From ZC4RG35 sp041747855 (GTDB lineage: Bacteria > Actinomycetota > Acidimicrobiia > Spongiisociales > ZC4RG35), in contig JBGTEJ010000042.1 in the NCBI GenBank assembly GCA_041747855.1, positions 1 through 64,000 of the forward strand: a stretch of DNA of 64,000 bases, given 5' to 3'. Numbering within the stretch: position 1 is the stretch's first letter; each line of letters begins with the position of its first letter. This document shows positions 18,157 through 26,481 of this stretch, piece after piece. Under the pieces are notes generated by a model, which was not told the origin of the DNA, did no database searches, and saw only the letters and a program-made list of their open reading frames with translations. The position numbers and the translations under genes are program-made.

Positions 18157-18596
18157 GCGTGTATCAATAGCAGTACCACGGCCACATTCACAGCCGCGTC
18201 GGCGACATTGAAGGTGGGTATCCGCCAGAGCACCACCCAGTCGATGACCGGACCATCGAGGAAACCATCGCCACGGAAGATCCGATCAATGATGTTGCCC
18301 ACCGCCCCCCCGATGATGAGGGCGAATGCGACACGTTCCAGCGTCGGCCGCTCACGTCCTAGCACACTGATCACGACCACGGTGATGACGATGGCAGCCA
18401 GGCCCACAATGGGTCCGGAACCCTGGAGGACCCCGAAAGCAGCCCCGGGGTTTTCGACGAAAGTGAAATAAAGGAAGTCAGGGATCAAGATCACGTCGGC
18501 GTCCACGAAGTGGATGGCGGCATATCGCTTGGTGATCAGATCGACAACCACCACGAGTAGAGCAACGAGCAGCGGCGCTGCCCAGCGACGGCTCAA
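18114..18596 (-). CDS. lspA: Lipoprotein signal peptidase (signal peptidase II)
   Basis: A 160-residue four-helix membrane aspartyl protease that cleaves prolipoprotein signal peptides. The two catalytic Asp lie in GNIIDRIF and FNVADAAVNVAVV, and the conserved TFVENPGAAFG precedes them. Length is normal. It overlaps rluD by 43 bases and begins 3 bases before the end of the upstream DksA-like gene (CTAG/ATG region), so the three genes form one operon. Confidence 0.95.
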   Translation of the reverse strand: MSRRWAAPLLVALLVVVVDLITKRYAAIHFVDADVILIPDFLYFTFVENPGAAFGVLQGSGPIVGLAAIVITVVVISVLGRERPTLERVAFALIIGGAVGNIIDRIFRGDGFLDGPVIDWVVLWRIPTFNVADAAVNVAVVLLLIHAWRTRKPETQRASS

Positions 18597-18967
18597 TATG
18601 TTCTAGAAGCACACTCGACACAAAGCGTGCTGTAGGGCAGGGCGTCGAGTCTCTCAAGCGGAATCGCCTTGCCACATCTCTCACATAGGCCGTAGTTTCC
18701 GGATTCGATCCTGGTCAGAGCGTGTTCTACCTTGCCAAGGAGTTCGACCGTGTTCTGTTCGAGAGAGAGCTCCTTGGCATACTCGACCTTCATCGAGCTG
18801 GCTTCGGCGTTACCCGGATCGGGGCTCCTGTCAGAAGAGCTCTCCGTCATTCTCGCCTCCTCGAGCTCGCGCTCGTACTCGGAGATCATGTCCTCGAGTC
18901 GAGTCTTATCTGCTTCGAGACGCTTGCGGAACTTGTCGACGGTGGTCTTGGCTAATGCTCGTGCCAT
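18593..18967 (-). CDS. DksA/TraR-type zinc-finger protein
   Basis: A 124-residue protein with an N-terminal coiled coil (about 8-85, KFRKRLEADKTRLEDMISEY) and a C-terminal four-Cys zinc finger, CERCGKAIPLERLDALPY through CVECA (C-x2-C-x17-C-x2-C). The DksA-type fold inserts into the RNA polymerase secondary channel; whether this one responds to ppGpp is unknown. The ATG at 18967 is preferred because AGGGA lies 6 bases upstream and an extended reading would cover the promoter region. It heads the lspA-rluD operon and is divergent from ileS. Confidence 0.9.
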   Translation of the reverse strand: MARALAKTTVDKFRKRLEADKTRLEDMISEYERELEEARMTESSSDRSPDPGNAEASSMKVEYAKELSLEQNTVELLGKVEHALTRIESGNYGLCERCGKAIPLERLDALPYSTLCVECASRTY

Positions 18968-19188
18968 CTTTTTCCCTGATTGCGGCGGCGGAGACCCTAC
19001 CAATGTGGCTCCGGAAATGAGAGTTTCGCACGCTCTCAAACATAGATTTGCCGCTGAATCTTCCCGGTGACATGCCGAGCAGCCCTCGACCGCTATCACA
19101 GAAAGGCGGGTCGGCTCGCATCGATCAAAAAGAGCGCCCGAATGTATGTGTGCCGGTTGTCACCTCAGCTAATTACTCTCCAGCCCCC
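18968..19188. other. Divergent intergenic region between the DksA-like gene and ileS
   Basis: This 221-base gap should hold both promoters. TAGGGT (complement of 18994-18999) is a possible -10 for the minus-strand operon. TACTCT (19174-19179) is a possible -10 for ileS, 9 bases before its ATG. An inverted repeat TGAGAG/CTCTCA (19018-19023, 19033-19038) could be an operator. No T-box leader or tRNA was recognised. Confidence 0.35.
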
Positions 19189-22100
19189 ATGTCGGCACCC
19201 GAGCAAACCTTCCAGCCACTCCCCGGTACACCCGACCACAACCGGCTGGAACTCGACCTGCTCGCTTGGTGGGAAGAGAACCAGGTCTTCGAAAAGCTGA
19301 GGACGCAGATTGCCGACGGTCCCAGTTTCAGTTTCATCGACGGTCCGGTGACCGCCAACAAGATCCTGGCCGTCCATACCGCATGGGGTCGAACTCTCAA
19401 GGATGTCTTTCAGCGGTACAAGACGCTATCGGGATACAACACCAGGTTCCAGAACGGTTTCGACTGTCAGGGACTCTGGATCGAGGTAGGGGTCGAACAG
19501 GAACTCGGTCTCAACTCGAAGAGAGACATCGAGGCCTTCGGTCTCGAAGAGTTCGCAAGGAGATGCCGAGCCAAGGTCGCATGGTCGGTGGAGGAGCTGA
19601 CCAGGGGCTCCAAGCGGCTCGGCTACTGGATGGACTGGGGCAACGACTACCTGACGTTCGCCGACACCAACATCGAGTACATCTGGCGCTTCCTCAAAGA
19701 GATCTACGACCGCGGGATGCTGTATCAGGGCCACCGGTCGACCGAATGGTGCCCCCGCTGTGGCACCTCGATCTCCCAGCACGAGATCACCATGTCGGGG
19801 GTCTATCAGGAGAAGTTGGATCCCTCGGTTTTTGTCCGTCTGCCCCTGGTGGAACATGAAGGTGAGTCTTTGGTGGTATGGACCACCACTCCCTGGACCC
19901 TGCCGGCCAATGTTGCGGCGGCGGTGCACCCCGACCGTGAATACGGACTCCGACACGACGGTGATTGGGTCGGTGTGGACCACTACCCCGACGAGACGTT
20001 CAAGCGGACCGTAAGAGGATCTGACTTGGTCGGTCTGACCTATCGGGGGCCGTTCGATGATCTCGAACCAGGTTCGGCGCTCCAGCATCGTGTCATTCCT
20101 TGGGAGGATGTCACCGTGGATCGGGGGACGGGGATCGTCCACATTGCCCCCGGAAGCGGCGAGGAAGACTTTCTCCTCGCACCGGTCCACGGTCTGGAGG
20201 TCCTCACTCCGGTCGACGAATCAGGAAGGTTCTACCCCGAGTACGGCTGGCTGGCCGGCATGGACACCACAGAGGCCCGTCAGCTGATCATCGACGACCT
20301 GGAGAAGAAGGGAGCCCTCGTCGAGGCCAGCGAGTATCTCCACTCCTATCCCCACTGTTGGAGATGCCACACTCCCCTAATTTTCAGGATTGCCGAGGAC
20401 TGGTACATCGCGGTCGACCCGATCCGCCAGGAACTCCTCGACGCCAATGCCGGGATCGCTTGGACACCGAAGTACATGGGCAAACTCATGGACGACTGGC
20501 TGAACAACATGGGCGACTGGAATATCTCACGTCGTCGTTTCTATGGGCTGCCGCTCCCGTTCTACCCCTGTCAATGCGGTCACGTCACCGTGATCGGCTC
20601 GAGAGAGGAGCTTCTGGAGAGGGCCACCGGCGGAGTGGACCAACTAGAGGAACTCCACAGACCATGGATCGACCGGGTCACCATCAGATGTGAGCAGTGC
20701 GGGAACACCGATCTCCGGCGGATTCCCGAGGTTGGTGACGTCTGGCTCGACGCCGGCATCGTCCCTCTGTCGACACTCGGTTGGCAGAACGACGAGTGGG
20801 TAGAGGGTGGCTATGGGACCGGTGCCGCCGCCGGTCTGACCAATGCTCCACTCCCCGATCACGCCTACTGGGAGAAATGGTTTCCCGCCGACTGGGTCAC
20901 TGAAATGCGGGAGCAGGTGAGACTCTGGTTCTATTCCCAGCTGTTCATGTCGGTGGCAATGGTCGGTCGGGCGCCATTCCGTACGGTCCTCGGCTACGAG
21001 AAGATGCTCGCTGAGGACGGGCGAGAAATGCACGGCTCTTGGGGCAACCTGATCAGTGCCGAGGAGGCCTTCGAACAAATGGGGGCCGATGTGATGCGTT
21101 GGATGTATTGCGCTCATCCTCCGGACCGCAACCTCCTGTTCGGCTACGGCGGTGCCCATGAAGTCAGACGCAAGCTCCTGACCCTCTGGAACTCGGCCCG
21201 ATTCATCGTCGACTACGGCAACATCGAAGGCTTCTCACCCAGCTTCTCAGACCTCGAGGCAGGGCCTCAGGGCGTTGACCTCGCCGAGATAGATCGATGG
21301 ATGCTGGCACGGGCGGACCGGGCAATAGCTGAAGCAACGGAGGCGCTGGACCGATTGCGCACGGACGACCTGATCAGCAGCTTCGAGGGCTACCTGGACG
21401 ACCTGTCCAATTGGTACATCCGACGAAACCGGAGACGCTTCTATGAGTTCGACGCGGCGGCCTTCCGCACTCTCTGGGTTGGCGTTGTCACCGGTATCCG
21501 GCTCATGGCCCCGGTGATGCCCTTCCTGACCGAGCATCTCTGGTCGACTCTGGTCGCCGGACCCTGTGATGACGCCCCCATGTCGATCCATCTCGCAGGC
21601 TGGCCCCAGCCGATGGGTGCGAGTGACGACGCCCTGCTCGAGACGATGACCCTCACCCGCCAGGTCGTGGAGTTGGGCCGCCGCGCCCGCAACGAGGCCG
21701 GTATCAAACTCCGCCAACCTCTGCGGACCGCACGGGTCCGTGGCGGCGAGTTGGCCCGCGACCACGCCGGGATCATCCGTGACGAACTCAGAGTGAAGGA
21801 GTTGGCCTTCGATTCAGAAGCGGTCGTCGAGGTGAGCTACAAGCCAGACTTTCCCGTCCTGGGGCCGAGGATCGGGTCAAAGGTCAAGGAAGTGGCGGCA
21901 AGCCTGGCTGAAGGCGATTACACACTCGCCGAGGACGGTTCGATTCTGGTTGCCGGCGAAGTCCTCCAACCCGAGGAAGTGGTCCGCTCCGAGACCGTGC
22001 TGCTCGACGGGTGGCTTGTAGCGAGCGAGGGAAATCTGAGTGTGGCTATCGACCCGACCCTGGACCACGAGCTTGCCACCGAGGGCCGGGCCTTGGACCT

Positions 22101-22293
22101 GGTCAGGGAGCTCAACGAGATGAGGAAACAGCAGGGCATGCAACTGACCGATAGGGTGATCCTGCGACTCCCATCATCGTATTCCGATCTCTTGGAGACG
22201 CACGGTGAGTGGATCGCCAGCGAGGTGCTTGCGGTGGCTACTGAACTGGACGCGAGCCTCGACGAAGCTGCGATTCGAGTGGCCTCTACCTGA
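19189..22293 (+). CDS. ileS: Isoleucyl-tRNA synthetase with divergent signature motifs
   Basis: A 1034-residue class Ia synthetase that charges tRNA-Ile. The Rossmann fold opens with FIDGPVTANKI. The CP1 editing domain has the Thr-rich VWTTTPWTLPAN and GTGIVHIAPGSG. The GDWNISRRRFYGLPLPF region and zinc-type Cys pairs (CEQCGN) follow, and the C-terminal anticodon domain is complete. Two catalytic motifs deviate: HIGH is replaced by HTAW (about 63-66), and KMSKS by EMHGS (about 613-617). The ATG at 19189 is chosen because the family homology starts there (TPDHNRLELDLLAWW); no ribosome site is seen. Its stop abuts that of divIVA. Confidence 0.92.
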   Translation: MSAPEQTFQPLPGTPDHNRLELDLLAWWEENQVFEKLRTQIADGPSFSFIDGPVTANKILAVHTAWGRTLKDVFQRYKTLSGYNTRFQNGFDCQGLWIEVGVEQELGLNSKRDIEAFGLEEFARRCRAKVAWSVEELTRGSKRLGYWMDWGNDYLTFADTNIEYIWRFLKEIYDRGMLYQGHRSTEWCPRCGTSISQHEITMSGVYQEKLDPSVFVRLPLVEHEGESLVVWTTTPWTLPANVAAAVHPDREYGLRHDGDWVGVDHYPDETFKRTVRGSDLVGLTYRGPFDDLEPGSALQHRVIPWEDVTVDRGTGIVHIAPGSGEEDFLLAPVHGLEVLTPVDESGRFYPEYGWLAGMDTTEARQLIIDDLEKKGALVEASEYLHSYPHCWRCHTPLIFRIAEDWYIAVDPIRQELLDANAGIAWTPKYMGKLMDDWLNNMGDWNISRRRFYGLPLPFYPCQCGHVTVIGSREELLERATGGVDQLEELHRPWIDRVTIRCEQCGNTDLRRIPEVGDVWLDAGIVPLSTLGWQNDEWVEGGYGTGAAAGLTNAPLPDHAYWEKWFPADWVTEMREQVRLWFYSQLFMSVAMVGRAPFRTVLGYEKMLAEDGREMHGSWGNLISAEEAFEQMGADVMRWMYCAHPPDRNLLFGYGGAHEVRRKLLTLWNSARFIVDYGNIEGFSPSFSDLEAGPQGVDLAEIDRWMLARADRAIAEATEALDRLRTDDLISSFEGYLDDLSNWYIRRNRRRFYEFDAAAFRTLWVGVVTGIRLMAPVMPFLTEHLWSTLVAGPCDDAPMSIHLAGWPQPMGASDDALLETMTLTRQVVELGRRARNEAGIKLRQPLRTARVRGGELARDHAGIIRDELRVKELAFDSEAVVEVSYKPDFPVLGPRIGSKVKEVAASLAEGDYTLAEDGSILVAGEVLQPEEVVRSETVLLDGWLVASEGNLSVAIDPTLDHELATEGRALDLVRELNEMRKQQGMQLTDRVILRLPSSYSDLLETHGEWIASEVLAVATELDASLDEAAIRVAST

Positions 22294-23166
22294 TCAGTCT
22301 TCGGACCGAGGGTTCCAGGGCTCGAATTCGGGATCTTCCGCTTCATCGTCAGCAGTGTCCCCGTCCTCTTCGTCGCTGTCGTCCTCTCCGGAGTTCACTT
22401 CATCGCCCGAATCGACTTCATCGTCGGAGTCTTCTTCATCGGCAGTGTCCTCCGACCCATAATCATCGTCGAAGTCATCCGAATCTCCGCTGAGTTCGTC
22501 CTCTTCATCATCGGGCGCCACAGAGGCATACGCATTCTCCTCCGATTCGTCCGCGGAGGCAGCTGGCCCCCCGGCATCCGATGTCTGCTCGTCCAGCGTG
22601 TCATCGGCCGCGAATTCATAATGGGGTTCCTGGGAGCCCCCCCTGTCGGAACCTTCACCGGCAAAGAACATCTGTGCTTCCTCGAGCATCACGTCCATCT
22701 CAGCCACGCGTTCGGTGGCTAGACCTGAAAGTGCGGCAAGATCGGTACGGACTCTGGCAACCCTGTCACTGAGTTCAGCGATGGACTTCAACGCTTCCTG
22801 TCGAACCGCTTCCCGTTCCGCGGCAAGGGTGTCGGCCTCAGCGCGTGCCTCACCTCGTATCTGATCGGCCTCGGAACGCGCCTCGCCGAGAACCTTCTCA
22901 GCGTCGTCCCGTGCTTCGGAAACAATACGGTCGGCCGTCTCCTGGGCAATTATCAAGGCCCTTCCGACGGAGGTCGCCTCGTCGATGGGTTCGACCGCTG
23001 GCACGGCATCCAGGGAGCGATTGGCCTGAAGCGCCGCCACCCGTTCCTCGAGGTCCCGTATGGTCCCAATCACCTCGTCCAGGAAGTCATCGACTTCCCC
23101 CAGGTCGTACCCACGAAGAGCGGTCGAAAATGTCTTGTGCTCGATGTCTGACGGCTTTAGTGGCAT
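22294..23166 (-). CDS. divIVA: DivIVA/Wag31-type polar growth and division protein with acidic tail
   Basis: A 290-residue coiled-coil protein. The N-terminal DivIVA membrane-binding domain reads MPLKPSDIEHKTFSTALRGY then DLGEVDDFLDEV; a long coiled coil follows (about 45-190). The last 100 or so residues are extremely acidic (runs of Asp/Glu/Ser), unusual compared with typical Wag31. It recruits cell-wall synthesis to curved membranes, poles and septa. The ATG at 23166 is used because the conserved MPLKPSDIE begins there, with GGAAAGGG about 8 bases upstream. It is the last gene of the division block. Confidence 0.92.
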   Translation of the reverse strand: MPLKPSDIEHKTFSTALRGYDLGEVDDFLDEVIGTIRDLEERVAALQANRSLDAVPAVEPIDEATSVGRALIIAQETADRIVSEARDDAEKVLGEARSEADQIRGEARAEADTLAAEREAVRQEALKSIAELSDRVARVRTDLAALSGLATERVAEMDVMLEEAQMFFAGEGSDRGGSQEPHYEFAADDTLDEQTSDAGGPAASADESEENAYASVAPDDEEDELSGDSDDFDDDYGSEDTADEEDSDDEVDSGDEVNSGEDDSDEEDGDTADDEAEDPEFEPWNPRSED

Positions 23167-23239
23167 CTCCCAAACCCTTTCCAAGCTTGATCGAGAAGGA
23201 TAGGCGCTCGACTGCAACTGTTGGGGTCATACGACCTGT

Positions 23240-23518
23240 TCAGAACAGTGTGCTGGCCAGCCTCACCGCCGGGCCGTGGAGGATCCTGATCAGGAAGATG
23301 AGTATCAGGGGCGAGAGGTCGAGGGCACCGGCACCCAAACGCAAAGGAGGAACAAGCCTTTGGATCGGACGTATCAACGGCAGGATGAGCCTGTCGAGGA
23401 AGTTCTGGACCTGGCGGAGGGGGTGACCTGGGGGCGTCTGTATCCACGAGAGAATGACCCAGGCGAGTATCCCCCAAAAAAGGAGTTGGAAAACCAGGTT
23501 GACGAGCCCTGCGATCAC
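23240..23518 (-). CDS. YggT-family membrane protein
   Basis: A 92-residue protein with two hydrophobic helices (about 5-25 and 68-90) flanking a loop that contains the family signature LDRLILPLIRPIQRLVPPL. YggT proteins are conserved between sepF and divIVA in Gram-positive bacteria, where they are linked to division-site or osmotic functions; the exact role is not settled. It is 3 bases downstream of sepF. Confidence 0.9.
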   Translation of the reverse strand: MIAGLVNLVFQLLFWGILAWVILSWIQTPPGHPLRQVQNFLDRLILPLIRPIQRLVPPLRLGAGALDLSPLILIFLIRILHGPAVRLASTLF

Positions 23519-23521
23519 CGT

Positions 23522-24043
23522 TCAGTCGAGATCGTCGAGTTGGTAGGCGTTCAGCGACGTCAGACGTCGCTTCTCGTCCCGGCTCAGCGTGACCCTGGGT
23601 GGGAGAACCAGGATCAAACCGTCACCGACTTTGCGCATCGAACCATCCAAGGCGTAGATAAGACCCGAAGAGAAGTCGACCACCCGCCTGATCAGGTCAC
23701 CGTCGACCTGTCGCATGTCGAGCACGACCGGAACCCGGTCCCGAACCCTGTCAGCCAGCATCCGGGCGTCGGCGAACTCCTCCACTACCAGGATGTCGGA
23801 CTGGACCTCAACCGGATACATGGCAGACGAGGTCCCCGTGCTGGGTGGCTCGACCCGGGTCTGGGGTCTGGTGGCGGTCCTGGCCGTCGGGGGCGGTTCG
23901 ACCCGACGCCCCTGCGGGAGGGACTCAGTCGGCTGGACCTGGGCCTCGTATCCACCGGCCAGCTGCTCGGCGGCGGCCTCGTCGAGTTGGTCCTCGTCGA
24001 CCAAGCCCAGATAGACAAGTGCTTTAGAGAAGAGAGAAGACAT
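23522..24043 (-). CDS. sepF: Cell division protein SepF
   Basis: A 173-residue protein with an N-terminal amphipathic membrane-binding helix (MSSLFSKALVYLGL), a Pro/Thr-rich linker (about 30-75) and a C-terminal SepF dimer domain (SDILVVEEFADARMLADRVR, VVLDMRQVD, RRVVDFSSGLIYALDG). It anchors FtsZ to the membrane, which is essential in actinobacteria lacking FtsA, as this cluster does. Its ATG overlaps the yggS stop by one base (TGATG). Confidence 0.95.
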   Translation of the reverse strand: MSSLFSKALVYLGLVDEDQLDEAAAEQLAGGYEAQVQPTESLPQGRRVEPPPTARTATRPQTRVEPPSTGTSSAMYPVEVQSDILVVEEFADARMLADRVRDRVPVVLDMRQVDGDLIRRVVDFSSGLIYALDGSMRKVGDGLILVLPPRVTLSRDEKRRLTSLNAYQLDDLD

Positions 24044-24708
24044 CAGGCTCCGGTTGTTTTGTGATCCTCAAAGATAGCCCGTCCTATCCGGATGATGGTG
24101 CCACCTTCCTCGATAGCGACCTCGAAGTCGTCGGTCATGCCCATGGAGAGTTCGACCACGTCCGGATGAGATTGCCTGACCGTGTCTCTGAGCCCGGCCA
24201 GTTCTCGAAAGTAGGGGCGGCTCGCTTCGGGTTGACCAGGTATAGGAGGCACCGTCATCAAGCCAACCACTTCGAGTCCGATGGCGATCGCCATCTCGAC
24301 AGTGGCGGCCGCGTTGGAGGGCTTCACTCCCGACTTCGCCTCCTCACCACCCACGTTGACCTGCACCAGGACCGGCGGCGGCGCTCCCGCTCCCTTTATC
24401 CAAGCCAGGGCCAGGTCTCTCCGATCCAGGGAATGGAGCATCATCACCAAAGGACGCACGATTCGGGTCTTGTTGGTCTGTAGCGAACCGATGAAGTGCC
24501 ACCTGATGTCCGCTGGAAGAGCGGGGGCCTTCGCTGCCAGCTCTTGAGCCCGGTTCTCGCCGAAATCTCGATGTCCGAGTGAGTAAATTTCCATGATTTG
24601 CTCGACTGATCGATCTTTCGAAACTGCTATCACAGTGACCGAGTCCGGTTCCCGACCTGCTCTGCGGGAGGCTTCGCCGACCCGCACCATTACCCGGTGG
24701 TAGTTCAC
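24043..24708 (-). CDS. PLP homeostasis protein (YggS/PROSC family)
   Basis: A 221-residue alanine-racemase-fold protein that binds pyridoxal phosphate; the Lys is in VIAVSKDRSVEQI. Other signatures are DFGENRAQEL, WHFIGSLQTNK and ELSMGMTDDFEVAI. The GTG start at 24708 is chosen because it forms a GTGA overlap with the pgeF stop; a longer reading would run into pgeF. It belongs to the conserved ftsZ-pgeF-yggS-sepF string. Confidence 0.94.
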   Translation of the reverse strand: MNYHRVMVRVGEASRRAGREPDSVTVIAVSKDRSVEQIMEIYSLGHRDFGENRAQELAAKAPALPADIRWHFIGSLQTNKTRIVRPLVMMLHSLDRRDLALAWIKGAGAPPPVLVQVNVGGEEAKSGVKPSNAAATVEMAIAIGLEVVGLMTVPPIPGQPEASRPYFRELAGLRDTVRQSHPDVVELSMGMTDDFEVAIEEGGTIIRIGRAIFEDHKTTGA

Positions 24709-25325
24709 GGCAACCACCCGAGGGCGACAAGGCGGTCCGACGTCGCATCTCTGCGGTGGCTGAAAAATGCGGGGTCGTGTCTCGTGCACCCACCCGAGAC
24801 GAGGACTTCGACACCGTCGAGTTGCTCGATCACACGTCCGATCAGATCGACACTGGTGCTACCCCAGGTAGTCGTGCTGACATGGCCCGGAAACAGGTCT
24901 GCTACTTCGGGCCCAACTTCGAAGCAGCAGGGCCCTATGCCTGGACCTATCACCGCTGTGTGCGGGGGGTAACCGGCCCCGCTCATCGCCGCAACCAGAT
25001 TGCGGACGACCCCTGAAGCGACACCACGCCACCCAGCATGCGCGACTCCGGTGGCCTCTTCCGCCCGTAGTACTACACCGAAGCAATCGGCGGTGAACAC
25101 CGCTACCGGTAAGCCCTTCAGGGTGGTCCACAGCGCGTCGGCATCACCGAGATCACCCGGTGCGGTAGCGACACAAACGGTCGCTCCGTGCACCTGACGG
25201 ACCTGCGCCCAAGCGCTGCTCAACTGGAGAGCGTCGCTGAGCCTGGACCTTGTCATAGGGTCGCGGATGTTTCCGTCGACCGCCTGACTGAAGACCACCC
25301 CCGCCACCGTGGGCGGAACGATCAT
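24705..25325 (-). CDS. pgeF: Purine nucleoside phosphorylase/multicopper-oxidoreductase-like YfiH family (PgeF)
   Basis: A 206-residue protein. Family motifs are RQVHGATV, FTADCFGVVL, HAGWRG, GPGIGPCCFEVG and the C-terminal FFSHRRD; the His/Cys residues form the zinc site. The family is reported to act in peptidoglycan editing and as a purine nucleoside phosphorylase/adenosine deaminase (LACC1-like). It is shorter than many members (about 240-260). ATGA overlap with ftsZ and GTGA overlap with yggS indicate coupled translation. Confidence 0.92.
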   Translation of the reverse strand: MIVPPTVAGVVFSQAVDGNIRDPMTRSRLSDALQLSSAWAQVRQVHGATVCVATAPGDLGDADALWTTLKGLPVAVFTADCFGVVLRAEEATGVAHAGWRGVASGVVRNLVAAMSGAGYPPHTAVIGPGIGPCCFEVGPEVADLFPGHVSTTTWGSTSVDLIGRVIEQLDGVEVLVSGGCTRHDPAFFSHRRDATSDRLVALGWLP

Positions 25326-26380
25326 CCTCTGACGAAACTCGGGATATCGAGGTCGTCGTCTCTCAAGTCAGAGACCGGGGCCAACGAGGTCCTCGGCTCT
25401 GAACCAGACCGGGAGGACGGCATGACACGACGTCGACCGTCGAAGCCGGCCGCGATCACGGTGACCTTCATCTCCTCACCAAGTGAGTCGTCGACGATGG
25501 CGCCGAAAATGATCTCTGCCTCTGGATCGGCATGGTCTGCTACGACCCGTGCTGCATCGGTGGCCTCGTGGAGGGTCATCGAAGATGGCCCCGACACCGA
25601 GAGAAGCACACCTTTGGCCCCGTCCATCGATGCCTCGAGCATGGGACTCGAGATTGCCCTCTCTGCAGCCTGTTTGGCCCGGTTCTCTCCGGTGGCGCGC
25701 CCGATGCCCATAACAGCCGAGCCGGCGTCGGCCATGATCGTCCGAACATCGGCGAAGTCGACGTTGATCAGACCGGGAGTCGTGATCAAGTCGGTTATCC
25801 CTGTGACCCCACTCATGAGTACCTCGTCGGCGAGTCGGAAAGTCTCCGCAATGGGAGCGGAGGGGTCTCCCACTTCGAGTAGACGGTCGTTCGGGATCAC
25901 AATCAGGGTGTCGACCGCGTCCTTTAGGGCATCGATACCTGCCTCGGCATGGACCTGACGGCGACGCCCCTCGAACCCGAACGGCCTGGTCACTACACCT
26001 ACGGTCAAAGCACCGACGGAGCGCGCCACCTCGGCCACGACTGGCGCACCACCCGTGCCGGTCCCACCACCTTCGCCGGCGGTGATGAACACCATGTCGG
26101 CCCCTTTGAGGGCGTCTTCGAGCTCGGCCTTGTGTTCCTCAGCGGCGGCCCTGCCGATCTCCGGGTTGGCCCCGGCCCCGAGTCCACGGGTGACATCGCG
26201 ACCTATGTCCAGCTTCACGTCGGCCTCGCTCATCAGCAGCGCCTGGGCGTCGGTATTGAGCGCGATGAACTCGACACCGCGTACACCGGCCTCCACCATC
26301 CTGTTGACCGCATTGACTCCGCCGCCGCCGATACCCACTACTTTGATCACGGCCAGATAACCGCCACTGCTATTACTCAC
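25322..26380 (-). CDS. ftsZ: Cell division GTPase FtsZ
   Basis: A 352-residue tubulin homologue that forms the division ring. The GTP-binding signature GGGTGTG is at about 104-110, VVGIGGGGVNAVNRM at the N-terminus, and the T7-loop region is NVDFADVRTIM. The linker is short and the C-terminal conserved peptide DDLDIPSFVRG, which binds SepF/FtsW, is intact. The start is GTG with GGAGGA 7 bases upstream. It is separated from ftsQ by 101 bases. Confidence 0.98.
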   Translation of the reverse strand: MSNSSGGYLAVIKVVGIGGGGVNAVNRMVEAGVRGVEFIALNTDAQALLMSEADVKLDIGRDVTRGLGAGANPEIGRAAAEEHKAELEDALKGADMVFITAGEGGGTGTGGAPVVAEVARSVGALTVGVVTRPFGFEGRRRQVHAEAGIDALKDAVDTLIVIPNDRLLEVGDPSAPIAETFRLADEVLMSGVTGITDLITTPGLINVDFADVRTIMADAGSAVMGIGRATGENRAKQAAERAISSPMLEASMDGAKGVLLSVSGPSSMTLHEATDAARVVADHADPEAEIIFGAIVDDSLGEEMKVTVIAAGFDGRRRVMPSSRSGSEPRTSLAPVSDLRDDDLDIPSFVRG

Positions 26381-26481
26381 GGGTTGTCCTCCATTGTTGC
26401 AAGCTTAAGTTGAGGTTTAGCGTTGTTGTGGCGGTTAGTACACACTGAAACTTTCACCCTCTACTAGACGTCGACGGTTGC
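26381..26481. other. ftsQ-ftsZ intergenic leader
   Basis: This 101-base gap interrupts an otherwise overlapping gene chain and probably holds an ftsZ promoter or mRNA processing site. It contains a small palindrome TGAAACTTTCA (26446-26456). No promoter pair with good spacing was identified. Confidence 0.35.

Noticed and set aside
18968..19099. N-terminal extension of the DksA-like protein
   Set aside because: It would cover the divergent promoter region; the ATG at 18967 has a good ribosome site and the family start.
19060..19188. Possible T-box riboswitch before ileS (GGGTCGGCTCGC resembles the T-box core)
   Set aside because: Actinobacterial ileS genes often have translational T-boxes, but the conserved GGGTGGNACCGCG core and a sequestrator pairing are not present.
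26446..26456. TGAAACTTTCA palindrome as ftsZ operator
   Set aside because: The arms are only 5 bases long and not placed against a recognisable promoter; kept only as a note on the gap.
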